The position numbers were made by a program, and so were the translations under genes. From the NCBI GenBank assembly GCA_963730585.1, contig CAVSSL010000014.1, positions 62,001 to 126,000 of the forward strand: DNA of 64,000 bases, read 5' to 3'. The stretch comes from Pedococcus_A sp963730585 (GTDB lineage: Bacteria; Actinomycetota; Actinomycetes; Actinomycetales; Dermatophilaceae). Below the pieces are notes generated by a model. That model was not told the origin of the DNA. It saw only the letters and a list, made by a program, of their open reading frames with translations, and searched no databases. Below, piece after piece: positions 50,163-58,423 of the stretch; position 1 is the stretch's first letter, and each line of letters begins with the position of its first letter.

Positions 50163-50239
50163 GTATGCCGTGTGCGGGCCTTGGTCGGCCGGGCCCACCG
50201 TGGTGCCGTGCCGCCGCCGGCGCCGACCACGCGGCATAC
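50163..50239. repeat. Octamer inverted repeat between divergent VOC and matrixin genes
   Basis: The left arm GTATGCCGTGTG (50163-50174) pairs with the right arm CACGCGGCATAC (50228-50239) over 12 bp, with one G-U wobble possible in RNA. The loop of 53 bases is itself G+C-rich and foldable. Unlike the other octamer pairs it does not lie at a gene end, since both neighbours are transcribed away from it. Confidence 0.7.
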
Positions 50240-50368
50240 CCGCTGCAGGCGCTGACCGGTGCCCCGCCCCGTGGGGCACCGGTCAGCCGCTGCCATCGCC
50301 CTCGTCCGTTCGGCCGGTTGTGACCGTTTCCGGCGGTCCGCGAGGGCGGGCGTCGGCACCATGTCCGC

Positions 50369-51304
50369 GTGCGAGCGGGGGGACTCTGGGACGCGCTGAC
50401 CTTCGGGCCGGCGCGGCGGCGACGGTGGATGAGCCGCCAGCTCGCCGAGCTCGACCGCCTGGACTCCCTGGCGCCCCTGGGAGCCCACCCCGGCGTCCAC
50501 CGGGCGGTGCGACGACCCCGCACGAGCGGTCCCCAGCGCGGCCTCGCCTGGGCGGTCACCCTGGTGCTGGTCGGTGGCGGGGTGCTGTTCTACGACGACT
50601 GGTGGGAGATGGCCGGGCCCATCATCACCGGCCGGCCGCCGGAGGTGCGCCCTGTCAGCAACGTGCCGGTCGGGGTGCCGCCCACGCAGGCGTCGACGTC
50701 GACCGACTACGCCTTCATGGCCACGCGGCCGGGGTTCAGCAGCGAGCCGGTGACGTTCGACCCCTGCAAGGTCATCCACATCGTGGTGAACGACGCCGAC
50801 GCTCCGCCCAACGCCGACGCCCTGCTCCAGCAGGCGATCACGGAGGTCAGTGCCGCGTCCGGGCTGGTGTTCACCATCGACGGGACGACGACCGAGCCGC
50901 CGTCGAAGAACCGGCGCAGCCGCGACGTGGCCCGCTACGGCAGCGGCCCCTCCCCGGTGCTCGTGGCGTGGACGAACCCGTCGGTGGTCCCCGAGCTCGC
51001 GGGCAACATCGCCGGCATCGGCGGCCCCACCCCCGACCAGCGCGCCATCTCGACGAGCCAGCGGTGGGTGAGTGGCATCGTCTACCTCGACGGCCCGAGC
51101 ATGTCGACGCTGCTGCGCCGCTCGTCGCGCGGCTGGGCCCAGGGCCGGGCGATCGTCATGCACGAGCTGGCGCACCTCGTCGGCCTCACCCACGTGGCGT
51201 CGCGCAACGAGCTGATGAACGCCAAGAACGACTCGGGCATGCTCCGCTTCGGCCCCGGCGACCTCGAGGGCCTGCGGCTGCTCGGCTCGGGTCCCTGCGG
51301 CTGA
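50369..51304 (+). CDS. Membrane-anchored matrixin-like zinc metalloprotease
   Basis: 311 residues from a GTG start. A cytoplasmic Arg-rich part (1-~60) leads to one transmembrane helix at ~65-82 (GLAWAVTLVLVGGGVLFY), so the rest is outside. The metzincin zinc motif HELAHLVGLTH is at 265-275, followed by a methionine in RNELMNAKN that can form the Met-turn, and by the earlier strand WVSGIVYLDG. This is the matrixin/M10-type arrangement of an endopeptidase. There is no obvious cysteine-switch propeptide. The substrate is unknown; a role in surface protein turnover is plausible. The gene converges on the GT2 gene. Confidence 0.8.
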   Translation: MRAGGLWDALTFGPARRRRWMSRQLAELDRLDSLAPLGAHPGVHRAVRRPRTSGPQRGLAWAVTLVLVGGGVLFYDDWWEMAGPIITGRPPEVRPVSNVPVGVPPTQASTSTDYAFMATRPGFSSEPVTFDPCKVIHIVVNDADAPPNADALLQQAITEVSAASGLVFTIDGTTTEPPSKNRRSRDVARYGSGPSPVLVAWTNPSVVPELAGNIAGIGGPTPDQRAISTSQRWVSGIVYLDGPSMSTLLRRSSRGWAQGRAIVMHELAHLVGLTHVASRNELMNAKNDSGMLRFGPGDLEGLRLLGSGPCG

Positions 51305-51330
51305 GGCCGGCTCTCTGCGTCCGGCTCCGC

Positions 51331-52995
51331 TCAGCGGCGGCCGATCGGCATCCGCCGACGCAGGGCCCGCGCCACACGGCGCGCACCGAGGCGCTGGGTG
51401 AGAGGCGGCTTGGCGCGCGGCGGCAGCACCGCCGGCCGGCGCACCCGCATGCTCAGGTTGCCCATCTCCGTGGTGTAGAAGGTCGCCCGCGTCGGCTCGT
51501 CGGGGAAGGTGAGGGGGCTCGACAGGTGCTCGGGCGCGTGGACGCGACGCAGGGAGCGCCAGCCGAGCACGGTGAACTCGACCTGGAAGTCGGCCACGAA
51601 CGCACCCTCACGGGGACTGAGGCGCAGCAGGTCGTCGAGGGGCACACGCGCGACGCCGCGGTAGACGAGACGGCAGCGGTCGCCCTCGCCGGTGGGCTGG
51701 AGGTCGACGCCGCCCTCGGGCCGAACGGAGAAGTCCTCCGGAGCGCCGCGGCGCTTGGACAGCAGGAGCACCTTGGCGTCCTGCATCTCCTCGGTCACGT
51801 CGAGCACCGCATCGGGGATGTCGCCGCGGCCGAGGTGGCCGAACGGCGCCCACAGCAGCCGGCCGCCGCGGCTCTCGAACTCCACCGGCGAGCCGTCTCG
51901 GTGCACCACCTCCACGACCAGGTGCACCACGGCGTCGCGGCCGTCCCACAGCACCCGGTCGGACGCCATGTGCGTGGTGATCTGCTGCTCGATGTCGGCA
52001 AGGGCCACCATGTCGTCGAGCCGACCGGCCCGCAGCAGGTGCACCCGCACCCGCGAGGAGAACGTCAGGAGGCGGTCGGACTCCTCGGGGTAGCGGAGGA
52101 GGACGAGCGTGCGGATGGCCGAGAAGAGCCGCTCCCGGTAGTCCGCCGGGTAGTGGAGCATCGGGGTGCTGGCCAGCAGCGGCAGCAGCTTCTTCTCGAG
52201 CCAGTGCACCTTGATGCGGTCGCGGTACTCCCCCGGTGCGGTGTTGGCGTCGACGATGTCGAGCACGTTGTTGACGGCGACCTCGACGTAGTCGTGCGGG
52301 TCCTTCAGGTCGGAGGACGCGTGGACATGGCCCTCGCGCCGGGTCCAGTAGTAGTAGGGGTGCTCGGAGTAGAGCGAGATGCGCCGGGCCGCGAAGTAGG
52401 CCTGCAGGTTGAACAGGTGGTCCTCGAGGCGCACCCTGCCCTCGGGGAAGCGAATGCCGTTCTCCTGCAGCATGCTTCGCCGGTAGACCTTGTGCGGAGT
52501 GAGCAGGCGCAGCAGGGGTTCGCGGTCGAGCCTCGCGTCGGGCACGGTGCGGCGGAACATGAACCGGCCGATGCTGCGGCCGACGCCGACCTCCCGCGCG
52601 ACGACGACGTCGCTGCCGTGCTTGTCGGCGAAGTCGCAGACCCGCTGCAGGCCCTGCTTGGCGAGGTAGTCGTCGTGGTCGACGAACGCGACGTACTCTC
52701 CACGCGCCAGGTCGAGCCCGATGTTGCGCGGGGTGCCCGGCCACCCGGAGTTCGGGATGTGGCGCACCACCCAGTTGGGGTGGTCCCGGGCCATCCGGTC
52801 GAGCAGGACGCCGGTGGCGTCCGTGGAGCCGTCGTCGACCCAGATGACCTCGAACTGGTCCTGCGGCATGGTCTGCCCGTCGAGCGAGCGGACCAGGTCG
52901 TGGATGTGCTCGCCGGTGTTGTAGACGGGCACGATGACGCTGACGCGACAGCCAGCCTCGTCCCTCGGTGCCCTGCCCGGCCATCGTCGGCCCAT
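51331..52995 (-). CDS. Glycosyltransferase family 2 protein with C-terminal extension
   Basis: 554 residues from the ATG at 52995. The GT-A domain is N-terminal: CRVSVIVPVYNTGEHIHDLVRSL, VIWVDDGSTDATG (nucleotide-sugar binding), GEYVAFVDHDDYL (the DxD metal motif), and GRVRLEDHLFNLQAYFAA (the ED motif near the catalytic base). Beyond ~330 a helical and then beta-rich region of ~220 residues resembles the C-terminal parts of teichoic- or capsule-type transferases. The donor and acceptor are unknown; the enzyme probably works at the cytoplasmic membrane face on cell-surface glycans. Confidence 0.87.
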   Translation of the reverse strand: MGRRWPGRAPRDEAGCRVSVIVPVYNTGEHIHDLVRSLDGQTMPQDQFEVIWVDDGSTDATGVLLDRMARDHPNWVVRHIPNSGWPGTPRNIGLDLARGEYVAFVDHDDYLAKQGLQRVCDFADKHGSDVVVAREVGVGRSIGRFMFRRTVPDARLDREPLLRLLTPHKVYRRSMLQENGIRFPEGRVRLEDHLFNLQAYFAARRISLYSEHPYYYWTRREGHVHASSDLKDPHDYVEVAVNNVLDIVDANTAPGEYRDRIKVHWLEKKLLPLLASTPMLHYPADYRERLFSAIRTLVLLRYPEESDRLLTFSSRVRVHLLRAGRLDDMVALADIEQQITTHMASDRVLWDGRDAVVHLVVEVVHRDGSPVEFESRGGRLLWAPFGHLGRGDIPDAVLDVTEEMQDAKVLLLSKRRGAPEDFSVRPEGGVDLQPTGEGDRCRLVYRGVARVPLDDLLRLSPREGAFVADFQVEFTVLGWRSLRRVHAPEHLSSPLTFPDEPTRATFYTTEMGNLSMRVRRPAVLPPRAKPPLTQRLGARRVARALRRRMPIGRR

Positions 52996-53083
52996 GCGCC
53001 ACCACCTCCCGGCCCGACCACCGTAGCCGGAGGGTGCCTCGGGCCTCAGGCGCTCCGGTGAGACCGCGGCATACGCGGGGCGG

Positions 53084-53728
53084 CTAGGCGAGCGCGTCGG
53101 CGATGGGGATGTCGCCGTTGTTGAAGTCGATGACCCGGCCGACCGTGGAGGGGTGGGAGAGCACGTAGGCCGCGACGGCGGCGACGTCGTCACGGCTCAC
53201 CGAGGAGGCGGTGACCCCCTCACCCGTCTCGATGCGGCCGGTGCCCGGGTCGTCGGTGAGGCTGCTCGGGCCCAGGATGGTCCAGCGCAGCTGGCTGTTC
53301 TGCAGGTAGGCGTCGGCGGCGGCCTTGGCCTCGGCGTAGGCGAAGAACGGGTTGTCCTCGGGGACTCCGTGCTCGGGCCGGTTGTAGAAGTAGGACACCA
53401 TCACGTAGCGCCGGACGCGGGCCTCCATGGCGGCGTCCATCGCGCGGATCGCGGCGTCGCGGTCGACGGCATACGTCCGCGACGGGTTGCCGCCGCCGGC
53501 CCCCGCCGACCAGATGACTCCCTCCTGGCCGCGCAGCCGCTGGAGCATCTCCTCGGTGTTGAGCTGCTCGACGTCGGCCTCCATGACGCTGGCGCCGGCG
53601 GCCGCGACCTCCTGCACGTGCTGCGGGTTGCGCACCCACGCGGTGACGTCGTGCCCGTCCGCGACGAGCAGGGGGATGAGCCGCTGGGCCACCTTGCCGT
53701 GGCCTCCGATGACCGTGACGTTCGCCAT
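53084..53728 (-). CDS. NAD(P)-binding sugar-epimerase-like (atypical SDR) protein
   Basis: 214 residues, ATG at 53728. A Rossmann fold opens with VTVIGGHGKVAQRLIPLLVADGHDVTAWVRN, the GxxGxxA pattern of NmrA/SDR_a5-type proteins. It continues with a DVEQLNTEEMLQRLRGQEGVIWSAG segment and the Tyr-x3-Lys region changed to FFAYAEAKAAADAYL. Members reduce or isomerise small molecules or act as NADP sensors. No function is assigned. A CGGCATAC octamer sits just after the stop (53067-53074) and another encodes Tyr-Ala at 53467. Confidence 0.87.
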   Translation of the reverse strand: MANVTVIGGHGKVAQRLIPLLVADGHDVTAWVRNPQHVQEVAAAGASVMEADVEQLNTEEMLQRLRGQEGVIWSAGAGGGNPSRTYAVDRDAAIRAMDAAMEARVRRYVMVSYFYNRPEHGVPEDNPFFAYAEAKAAADAYLQNSQLRWTILGPSSLTDDPGTGRIETGEGVTASSVSRDDVAAVAAYVLSHPSTVGRVIDFNNGDIPIADALA

Positions 53729-53936
53729 GGCTGCCACCCTAGGACCGGCCGGAGTGCACCGCGCGCGCTCAGGGACCGGCTGCGGGGGCGCCGGGTCCCC
53801 GCAGACGCCCCGGCAGCCACCCACAGGCTAGGAGTCGCGGCGCCCGTGGGGCCACCGACCTTTGGCGTATGCCGCGGGCGCACGACGACCCGTGGCACCG
53901 GCACCGCGGTCTGGGTGGTGCGTTGCCGTGGGACGG

Positions 53937-55598
53937 TCAGAGACCGAGGCGGGCGGCCACCTGGTCGCCACCCATCTCGCGCACGACCGCCGGGTCACCG
54001 ACGACCACGAGGACGTCGGTGGCGCGGGACATGCCGACGTAGAGCCGTTCGCGTGAGCGGTCGGTGACCTCGCCCTGGTTGACGCAGAGCACGACCGCGC
54101 GGCGCTCGAGACCCTTGCAGCCGAGGACGTGCCCGTAGAAGACGTCGTCGTTCTCCCAGAACGAGCGCCAGTAGTCGCGCTGGTCCGTGCCGTCGGCGCG
54201 TTCCACCTGGATGGGGTGGCGCTTGCCGGTCGTGATGAGGGCGACGTGCTGGGGCTGCCAGCCGTCGCCGAGCAGCTTGTCGACCTCGTCGTCCGCGGCG
54301 TCGACCGCCTCCTCCGCCGGGGTCGCGACGAAGCGGACCTGGATGCCGTCGCCTCCCCGCAGCGTCATGCGCATGGGCGCGAGCGGCCCGAAGGCCTCGG
54401 CGATCTGGCGGGTGTTCCTCAGGTTGTGGTCCAGCACGAGCGGGACCAGCGGCACCGGCGGCTGCCCGAACCGGGCGAAGATGCGCTGGTTCTCGTCGCT
54501 GTAGAGGTAGAGCCCGCCGGTCTCCTCGTCCTTGAGCGAACGCAGCAGCGGCCGCCACCAGAGGTCGGCGAAGTCCTGGGCCTCGTCGACGATGATCGAG
54601 TCGAACCGCTGGTTCGGGGGCAGCTCGTCGGCCAGCTCGGCCATCCGCTCGGGCAGGTCGTGCTCCCAGAAGTTGCTGTCCTCGCGGCTGCCGTCGGGCG
54701 CGCCCCACGACCGGCCGAGCTCGTGGAAGGTGCCGACGAACGCCGGCCGGTGCTTGCGCGGGGCGAGGGCTACCTCGCGCTTGAAGTACTCCGCGAGGCC
54801 GATCGAGTAGCAGACGAGGGCGACGCGCTGGGCCGGGCGCTCAGTCGAGCCGCGGCTCAGCTCCTTGGCCTGGGTGAGCGCGAGCACGGTCTTGCCGCTG
54901 CCGGCCCCTCCACGCACCTCGACCCGGTGGAGGAGCCGCGTCACCTTGAGGAGGGTGGCCTGCTCGGCGGTGAGCCGGTCGGCCTCCCGCTCGCGGTCGT
55001 CGGCGACGGACGCGGGGTCGTAGGCCGGCAGGTGTCGCCCACGCAGGATCTCGATGATGAGGTCGACGTCGTCCTCGTCGGGCACGCGGTGCCCACCCTC
55101 CTGCTGGGTGGGGATGTCCCAGAGGCGGCCGCCGAGGTCGTCCTGGTCGGCCCGGCCGTGCACCGCCCACCGCGGGCAGTCGGGCATGCAGAAGTCCTCG
55201 TGGATGTCCGAGTAGGGCACGACGACCGTGTGGCCCCAGCGGATCCGCGTGCGGGAGCTGTTCTTCCAGCGCGGGTCCTTCTCGACGTACTGCCTGATCG
55301 CGTAGAGGTTGCTGCGGGCCTGGTCGACCGGGTCGATCTGCCGGGTGCCCGAACCACGGGTCTGCACCCACTGGCCGTCCTGCACCCAGACGCTCCCGCC
55401 CTTGACCTCGACGACCACCACTCCCGCGCCGGGCATGAGGGCGACGAGGTCGATCTCGTGGTCCTTGCGCTCATCGGTCAGGCGGACGTTGGCCAGCACG
55501 ACGTCCTCGGGGCGCAGCTGCCCGACGAGCCGCTCCCAGACCTCACGCTCCGAACCGGTCGTGAAGGTCGGCGCCTCCGGCAGCGCACGTGCACCCAT
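53937..55598 (-). CDS. NERD-domain UvrD-like helicase
   Basis: 553 residues, ATG at 55598 with a GGAGG site. Residues ~10-130 form a NERD nuclease-related domain (NVRLTDERKDHEIDLVALMPGAGVVVVEVKGGSV, with the D...E-x-K core). An SF1 helicase follows: Walker A VRGGAGSGKTVLALTQAKEL at ~230, motif II SIIVDEAQDFADLWW, GLYLYSDENQRIF, and the C-terminal CKGLERRAVVLC and RERLYVGMSRATDVLVVVGD. It should translocate on DNA with ATP and possibly nick or bind it. Related proteins occur in DNA repair and in phage-defence loci; neither is proven here. It borders DUF222/HNH repeat copy 2. Confidence 0.87.
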   Translation of the reverse strand: MGARALPEAPTFTTGSEREVWERLVGQLRPEDVVLANVRLTDERKDHEIDLVALMPGAGVVVVEVKGGSVWVQDGQWVQTRGSGTRQIDPVDQARSNLYAIRQYVEKDPRWKNSSRTRIRWGHTVVVPYSDIHEDFCMPDCPRWAVHGRADQDDLGGRLWDIPTQQEGGHRVPDEDDVDLIIEILRGRHLPAYDPASVADDREREADRLTAEQATLLKVTRLLHRVEVRGGAGSGKTVLALTQAKELSRGSTERPAQRVALVCYSIGLAEYFKREVALAPRKHRPAFVGTFHELGRSWGAPDGSREDSNFWEHDLPERMAELADELPPNQRFDSIIVDEAQDFADLWWRPLLRSLKDEETGGLYLYSDENQRIFARFGQPPVPLVPLVLDHNLRNTRQIAEAFGPLAPMRMTLRGGDGIQVRFVATPAEEAVDAADDEVDKLLGDGWQPQHVALITTGKRHPIQVERADGTDQRDYWRSFWENDDVFYGHVLGCKGLERRAVVLCVNQGEVTDRSRERLYVGMSRATDVLVVVGDPAVVREMGGDQVAARLGL

Positions 55599-55735
55599 CT
55601 CCGGCCTCCTGCCTTCCCACCCGTGGACGCGAACGCTTGGGATGCTGCCACAGCGGGGCCACAGGGAATCCGTGGAATCCGGACACTTCAGGCGCCCACC
55701 TGCGACAGCGGTATGCCGCCCGCGCGGCTTCCCGG

Positions 55736-57261
55736 CATGCCGGTGGCCCCGCCGGTCGGTGGGCGGGGTGTGGGGCGGGGTCACGCTGGCTCCTGCGCGG
55801 CTCGTCGGGCGAGGAGCTCGTCGTAGGAGCCGCGGGTGAGGTCCCACTCGACCCGTTCGCCGAAGGCACCCTTCACGACCCGCCCGGCCAGGCGCCGCTT
55901 GTGCACGATGGTGTGGTGGCGGTCGCAGAGCAGGGCGGCGTTGTCCAGGTCGGACGGGCCGAGGTCTGCCCAGTGGATCAAATGATGGGCGTCCGCCCAC
56001 TGCGGCGGGGCGTCGCAGCCCGGATACGTGCAGCCGCCGTCGCGCAGCCACAACCGTTTGGTCTGCCCGTCGCTGAAGAACCGTTTCTGCAGTCCCCAGT
56101 CCATGACCTCACGGTCGGAGCCAAGGACGACCGGGATGACCGACCCGTCGCAGCACAGCTTCCGCACCGTATCGGGGGCGAGGTGCGTACCCGCATCCAG
56201 CCCGCCCAGCGTGGTCGCCGCGCCCAAGCCATCGCGCAAGGACTCCCAGTCCATCGTCAGGACGAGAGTGGTCTTGTTGTTCTTGCCCCGCTCCTCACCA
56301 GCCGCGACCGCCCGCCGGACGATCTCGACGAACGCGTCCCCGCGGCGCCGGTCCGAGGAGCGCAGGTCGCGTTCCCCGTCGAGCGGCTTCGGCGCCGACA
56401 ACGGCCCCAGTGCCGCCTCCAACGCCGCCTTGCCCTCGACGTCGAGGGTGAGCCGGTACTCGAACGTGTCGGCCCCCGTGTCCCGCGGCTGGGACAGCGA
56501 GATGAACGCCTTGCCCCGGTCCTGCTGCTCCTGCAGCACTCCCTCGGCGCCGTACCGGGCCAGGATGAACGGCCGCACCTTCCGGCAGGCCCGCGGCCCG
56601 CCGTCGACGGCGAGGTCGATGAGCGTGTTCAGGGCCGGCTCCTGCATCAGCTCTCCGAGCATCGGCCGGAGCTTCTCGTACTCGCTCACGACCGCAGCGG
56701 CCGAACCCACCGGCAACCGACCAGAACCCACAGCCTCCTTCACGGGGGCGTTGACCTGCTTCTGGAACGCCTGCGCCACCGCCACGACCGTCCCGGCCCC
56801 ACCGGCCTTGGTCGACGGGGCGTGATGCCTGACCCACTGCACCGTGGTCATCGCCGCCGCGACCACCGGACGTCTCCCCACGCTCCATCGCCTCATGGAC
56901 CACCGCGACCCGGCCCGCGTCACACGCCACGCCCAACGCGTCGACCTCCGTCAACAACCCAGCCAGCCCCTCGGGCCCGCCACCCGACGGCGCCTGCCAC
57001 AGCACCTCGCCGAGGGAAGCCATCGCCGACCGGGCAGCCGCGAACCGCTCCCGGCACTCGGCCATGCTCAGGACAGCGTCCGAGCTGGTGCCCGGGTCCG
57101 AGGCCTGGTCGCGCTGGTTCCCCTCCATGACGACAACCCTAGGAGAGACCACCGACAACCCAACTCAACCACGACACGACGGAAACCATTGCAGCGCAGG
57201 AGGTTTCGGCGGCATACAAGATCGCTCCGTGCAACCCGAAACAGCACACCCTGTGGACAGG
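55736..57261. repeat. 13E12-like repeat element, copy 2 (~1.5 kb)
   Basis: This is the second copy of the unit at 29214-30731, in the same orientation and about 26.5 kb away. The shared right boundary CCTGTGGACAG is at 57250-57260 and the left CATGCC-GTGGCCCCGCCGG block begins at 55736. An upstream CGGCATAC octamer (57210) keeps the same position relative to the start codon as in copy 1. The copies have drifted apart in the middle, so they are not recent duplicates. Confidence 0.7.
55781..57128 (-). pseudogene. DUF222-HNH endonuclease gene (13E12 family), one +1 frameshift
   Basis: From the ATG at 57128 the frame reads MEGNQRDQASDPG through VVHEAMERGETSG. One extra base near 56875 then moves the protein to VAAAMTTVQWVRHHAPSTKAGGAG and on through the rest: FEYRLTLDVEGKAALEAALGPL, KNNKTTLVLTMDWESL, THLAPDTVRKLCCDG and the HNH motif CTYPGCDAPPQWADAHHLIHWADLG, NAALLCDRHHTIVH. 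DUF222 and HNH remain fused in one frame apart from the first ~90 residues. An internal start could yield a shortened but nearly complete protein of up to 380 residues (56923-55781). Confidence 0.8.
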
Positions 57262-57685
57262 GTGACGTCACGGACCGCCCTGTGGACGAAGGCGTCGAGT
57301 GCCGGCCAGGAACAGGGCTGCGCCGGACAGAAGGTGGAGAACCATCGTCGCCCGAACCGACCGTCGAGGAGGTCCGCAGCCCCCACGAGGTGGGCTCGAT
57401 GACGGTGCCGACTAGCACGGTCGCACCCAGAGCTGCACAGGTCTTCGCCGGCCAGCTCGTGCCCGATGACGCCTTCGCAGCGGCCACCAGGGCGAGGACC
57501 GGCATCGGCCACGGCGCGGCTATCCCCGAGCCGAGCCCCACCGCCAGGTGGACGGGGACTCGACCGGGGAAGCGCAGGCCGAACGGTTCGTCGGGGCATT
57601 CCGGATGCTTCAGCGAGACTGCGGTGGAAACGGCGACTGTGGCGGCGAAGACCGAGGCTGCGCCCACCATTGCTGTGTCACTCAT
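57068..57685 (-). CDS. Small membrane protein running into the repeat element
   Basis: The first ~110 residues from the ATG at 57685 look like a real membrane protein: helices MVGAASVFAATVAVSTAVSL, VPVHLAVGLGSGIAAPW, MPVLALVAAAKASSG and CAALGATVLVGTVIEP. After about 57265, the border of repeat copy 2, the frame continues ~65 codons into the repeat with Arg/Ser-rich, non-protein-like sequence. The repeat may have replaced the original 3' end, or the real stop may be hidden by a frameshift. The ORF overlaps the first ~60 bases of the HNH gene on the same strand. No function is known; it may be non-functional. Confidence 0.4.
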   Translation of the reverse strand: MSDTAMVGAASVFAATVAVSTAVSLKHPECPDEPFGLRFPGRVPVHLAVGLGSGIAAPWPMPVLALVAAAKASSGTSWPAKTCAALGATVLVGTVIEPTSWGLRTSSTVGSGDDGSPPSVRRSPVPGRHSTPSSTGRSVTSPCPQGVLFRVARSDLVCRRNLLRCNGFRRVVVELGCRWSLLGLSSWRGTSATRPRTRAPARTLS

Positions 57686-57815
57686 GGCTCACCTGCCGGG
57701 AAGTTCGGGAGTTGGCGCCCCCTCCCTTGCAGAGAACCTCGCCACGCGCTGCGACGTCAAGGGTTTCGGCGAACTTTCGCTTTACGACCACTAAAACGAT
57801 CCGTATCCTGAGGAC

Positions 57816-58406
57816 GTGGCACAGCAGCCGCGCCGGTACGTCCTGAAGGCCCGGGCCGACGCCGTCGAGCAGACCCGCCGCCGCATCCTCGCGGAGGCCC
57901 GGGAGGCTCTGTTCACCCTTCCCTTCGACGAGTTCACCCTGCCCCTGGTGGCGGAGCGGGCGGAGGTCACCGTGCAGACGGTGCGCAACCACTTCGAGTC
58001 GAAGGAGGGGCTCATCGAGGCGCTCACCGACGCGATCGGCGAGGAGCTCCTGCAGAACCGTCGCGCAGTCGGGGCAGCCGACAGCCGTTCTGCCGCAGCG
58101 ATGCTCGCAGCGGAGTACGAGCAGTACGGCCACGCCGTGGCCCGGCTGCTGGCGGCCACCGAGCAGTCCCCCGCCATGGCCGCGATGGCGGCACACGGTC
58201 GACGGGAGCACCGGCGGTGGCTGATGAGCACGTTCGCCGACCACCTGCCCACCGGACAGGCAGCCCGGCGGCGCGCCCTCGCCGCCCTCTACGCAGCCAC
58301 CGACGTCGGGACCTGGCGCCTCCTGCGTCTCGACCTCGGCCACTCACGGCGCGTGACCACCGACGTCATGCGCATCCTCATCGACGGAGCACTGGCCTCG
58401 ACCTGA
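57816..58406 (+). CDS. TetR-family transcriptional regulator
   Basis: 196 residues from a GTG start. The N-terminal helix-turn-helix is RILAEAREALFTLPFDEFTLPLVAERAEVTVQTVRNHFESKEGLIEALTDAIG (~22-75), the standard TetR DNA-binding domain; the rest is a helical ligand-binding domain. An AT-rich stretch upstream (57775-57810) is the likely promoter. The next gene, a glycosyltransferase, starts 17 bases after the stop, so the regulator probably controls itself and that enzyme. The ligand is unknown, but a small hydrophobic compound that the transferase glycosylates would make sense. Confidence 0.9.
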   Translation: MAQQPRRYVLKARADAVEQTRRRILAEAREALFTLPFDEFTLPLVAERAEVTVQTVRNHFESKEGLIEALTDAIGEELLQNRRAVGAADSRSAAAMLAAEYEQYGHAVARLLAATEQSPAMAAMAAHGRREHRRWLMSTFADHLPTGQAARRRALAALYAATDVGTWRLLRLDLGHSRRVTTDVMRILIDGALAST

Positions 58407-58423
58407 GGCCGGAGGGAGCAGTC

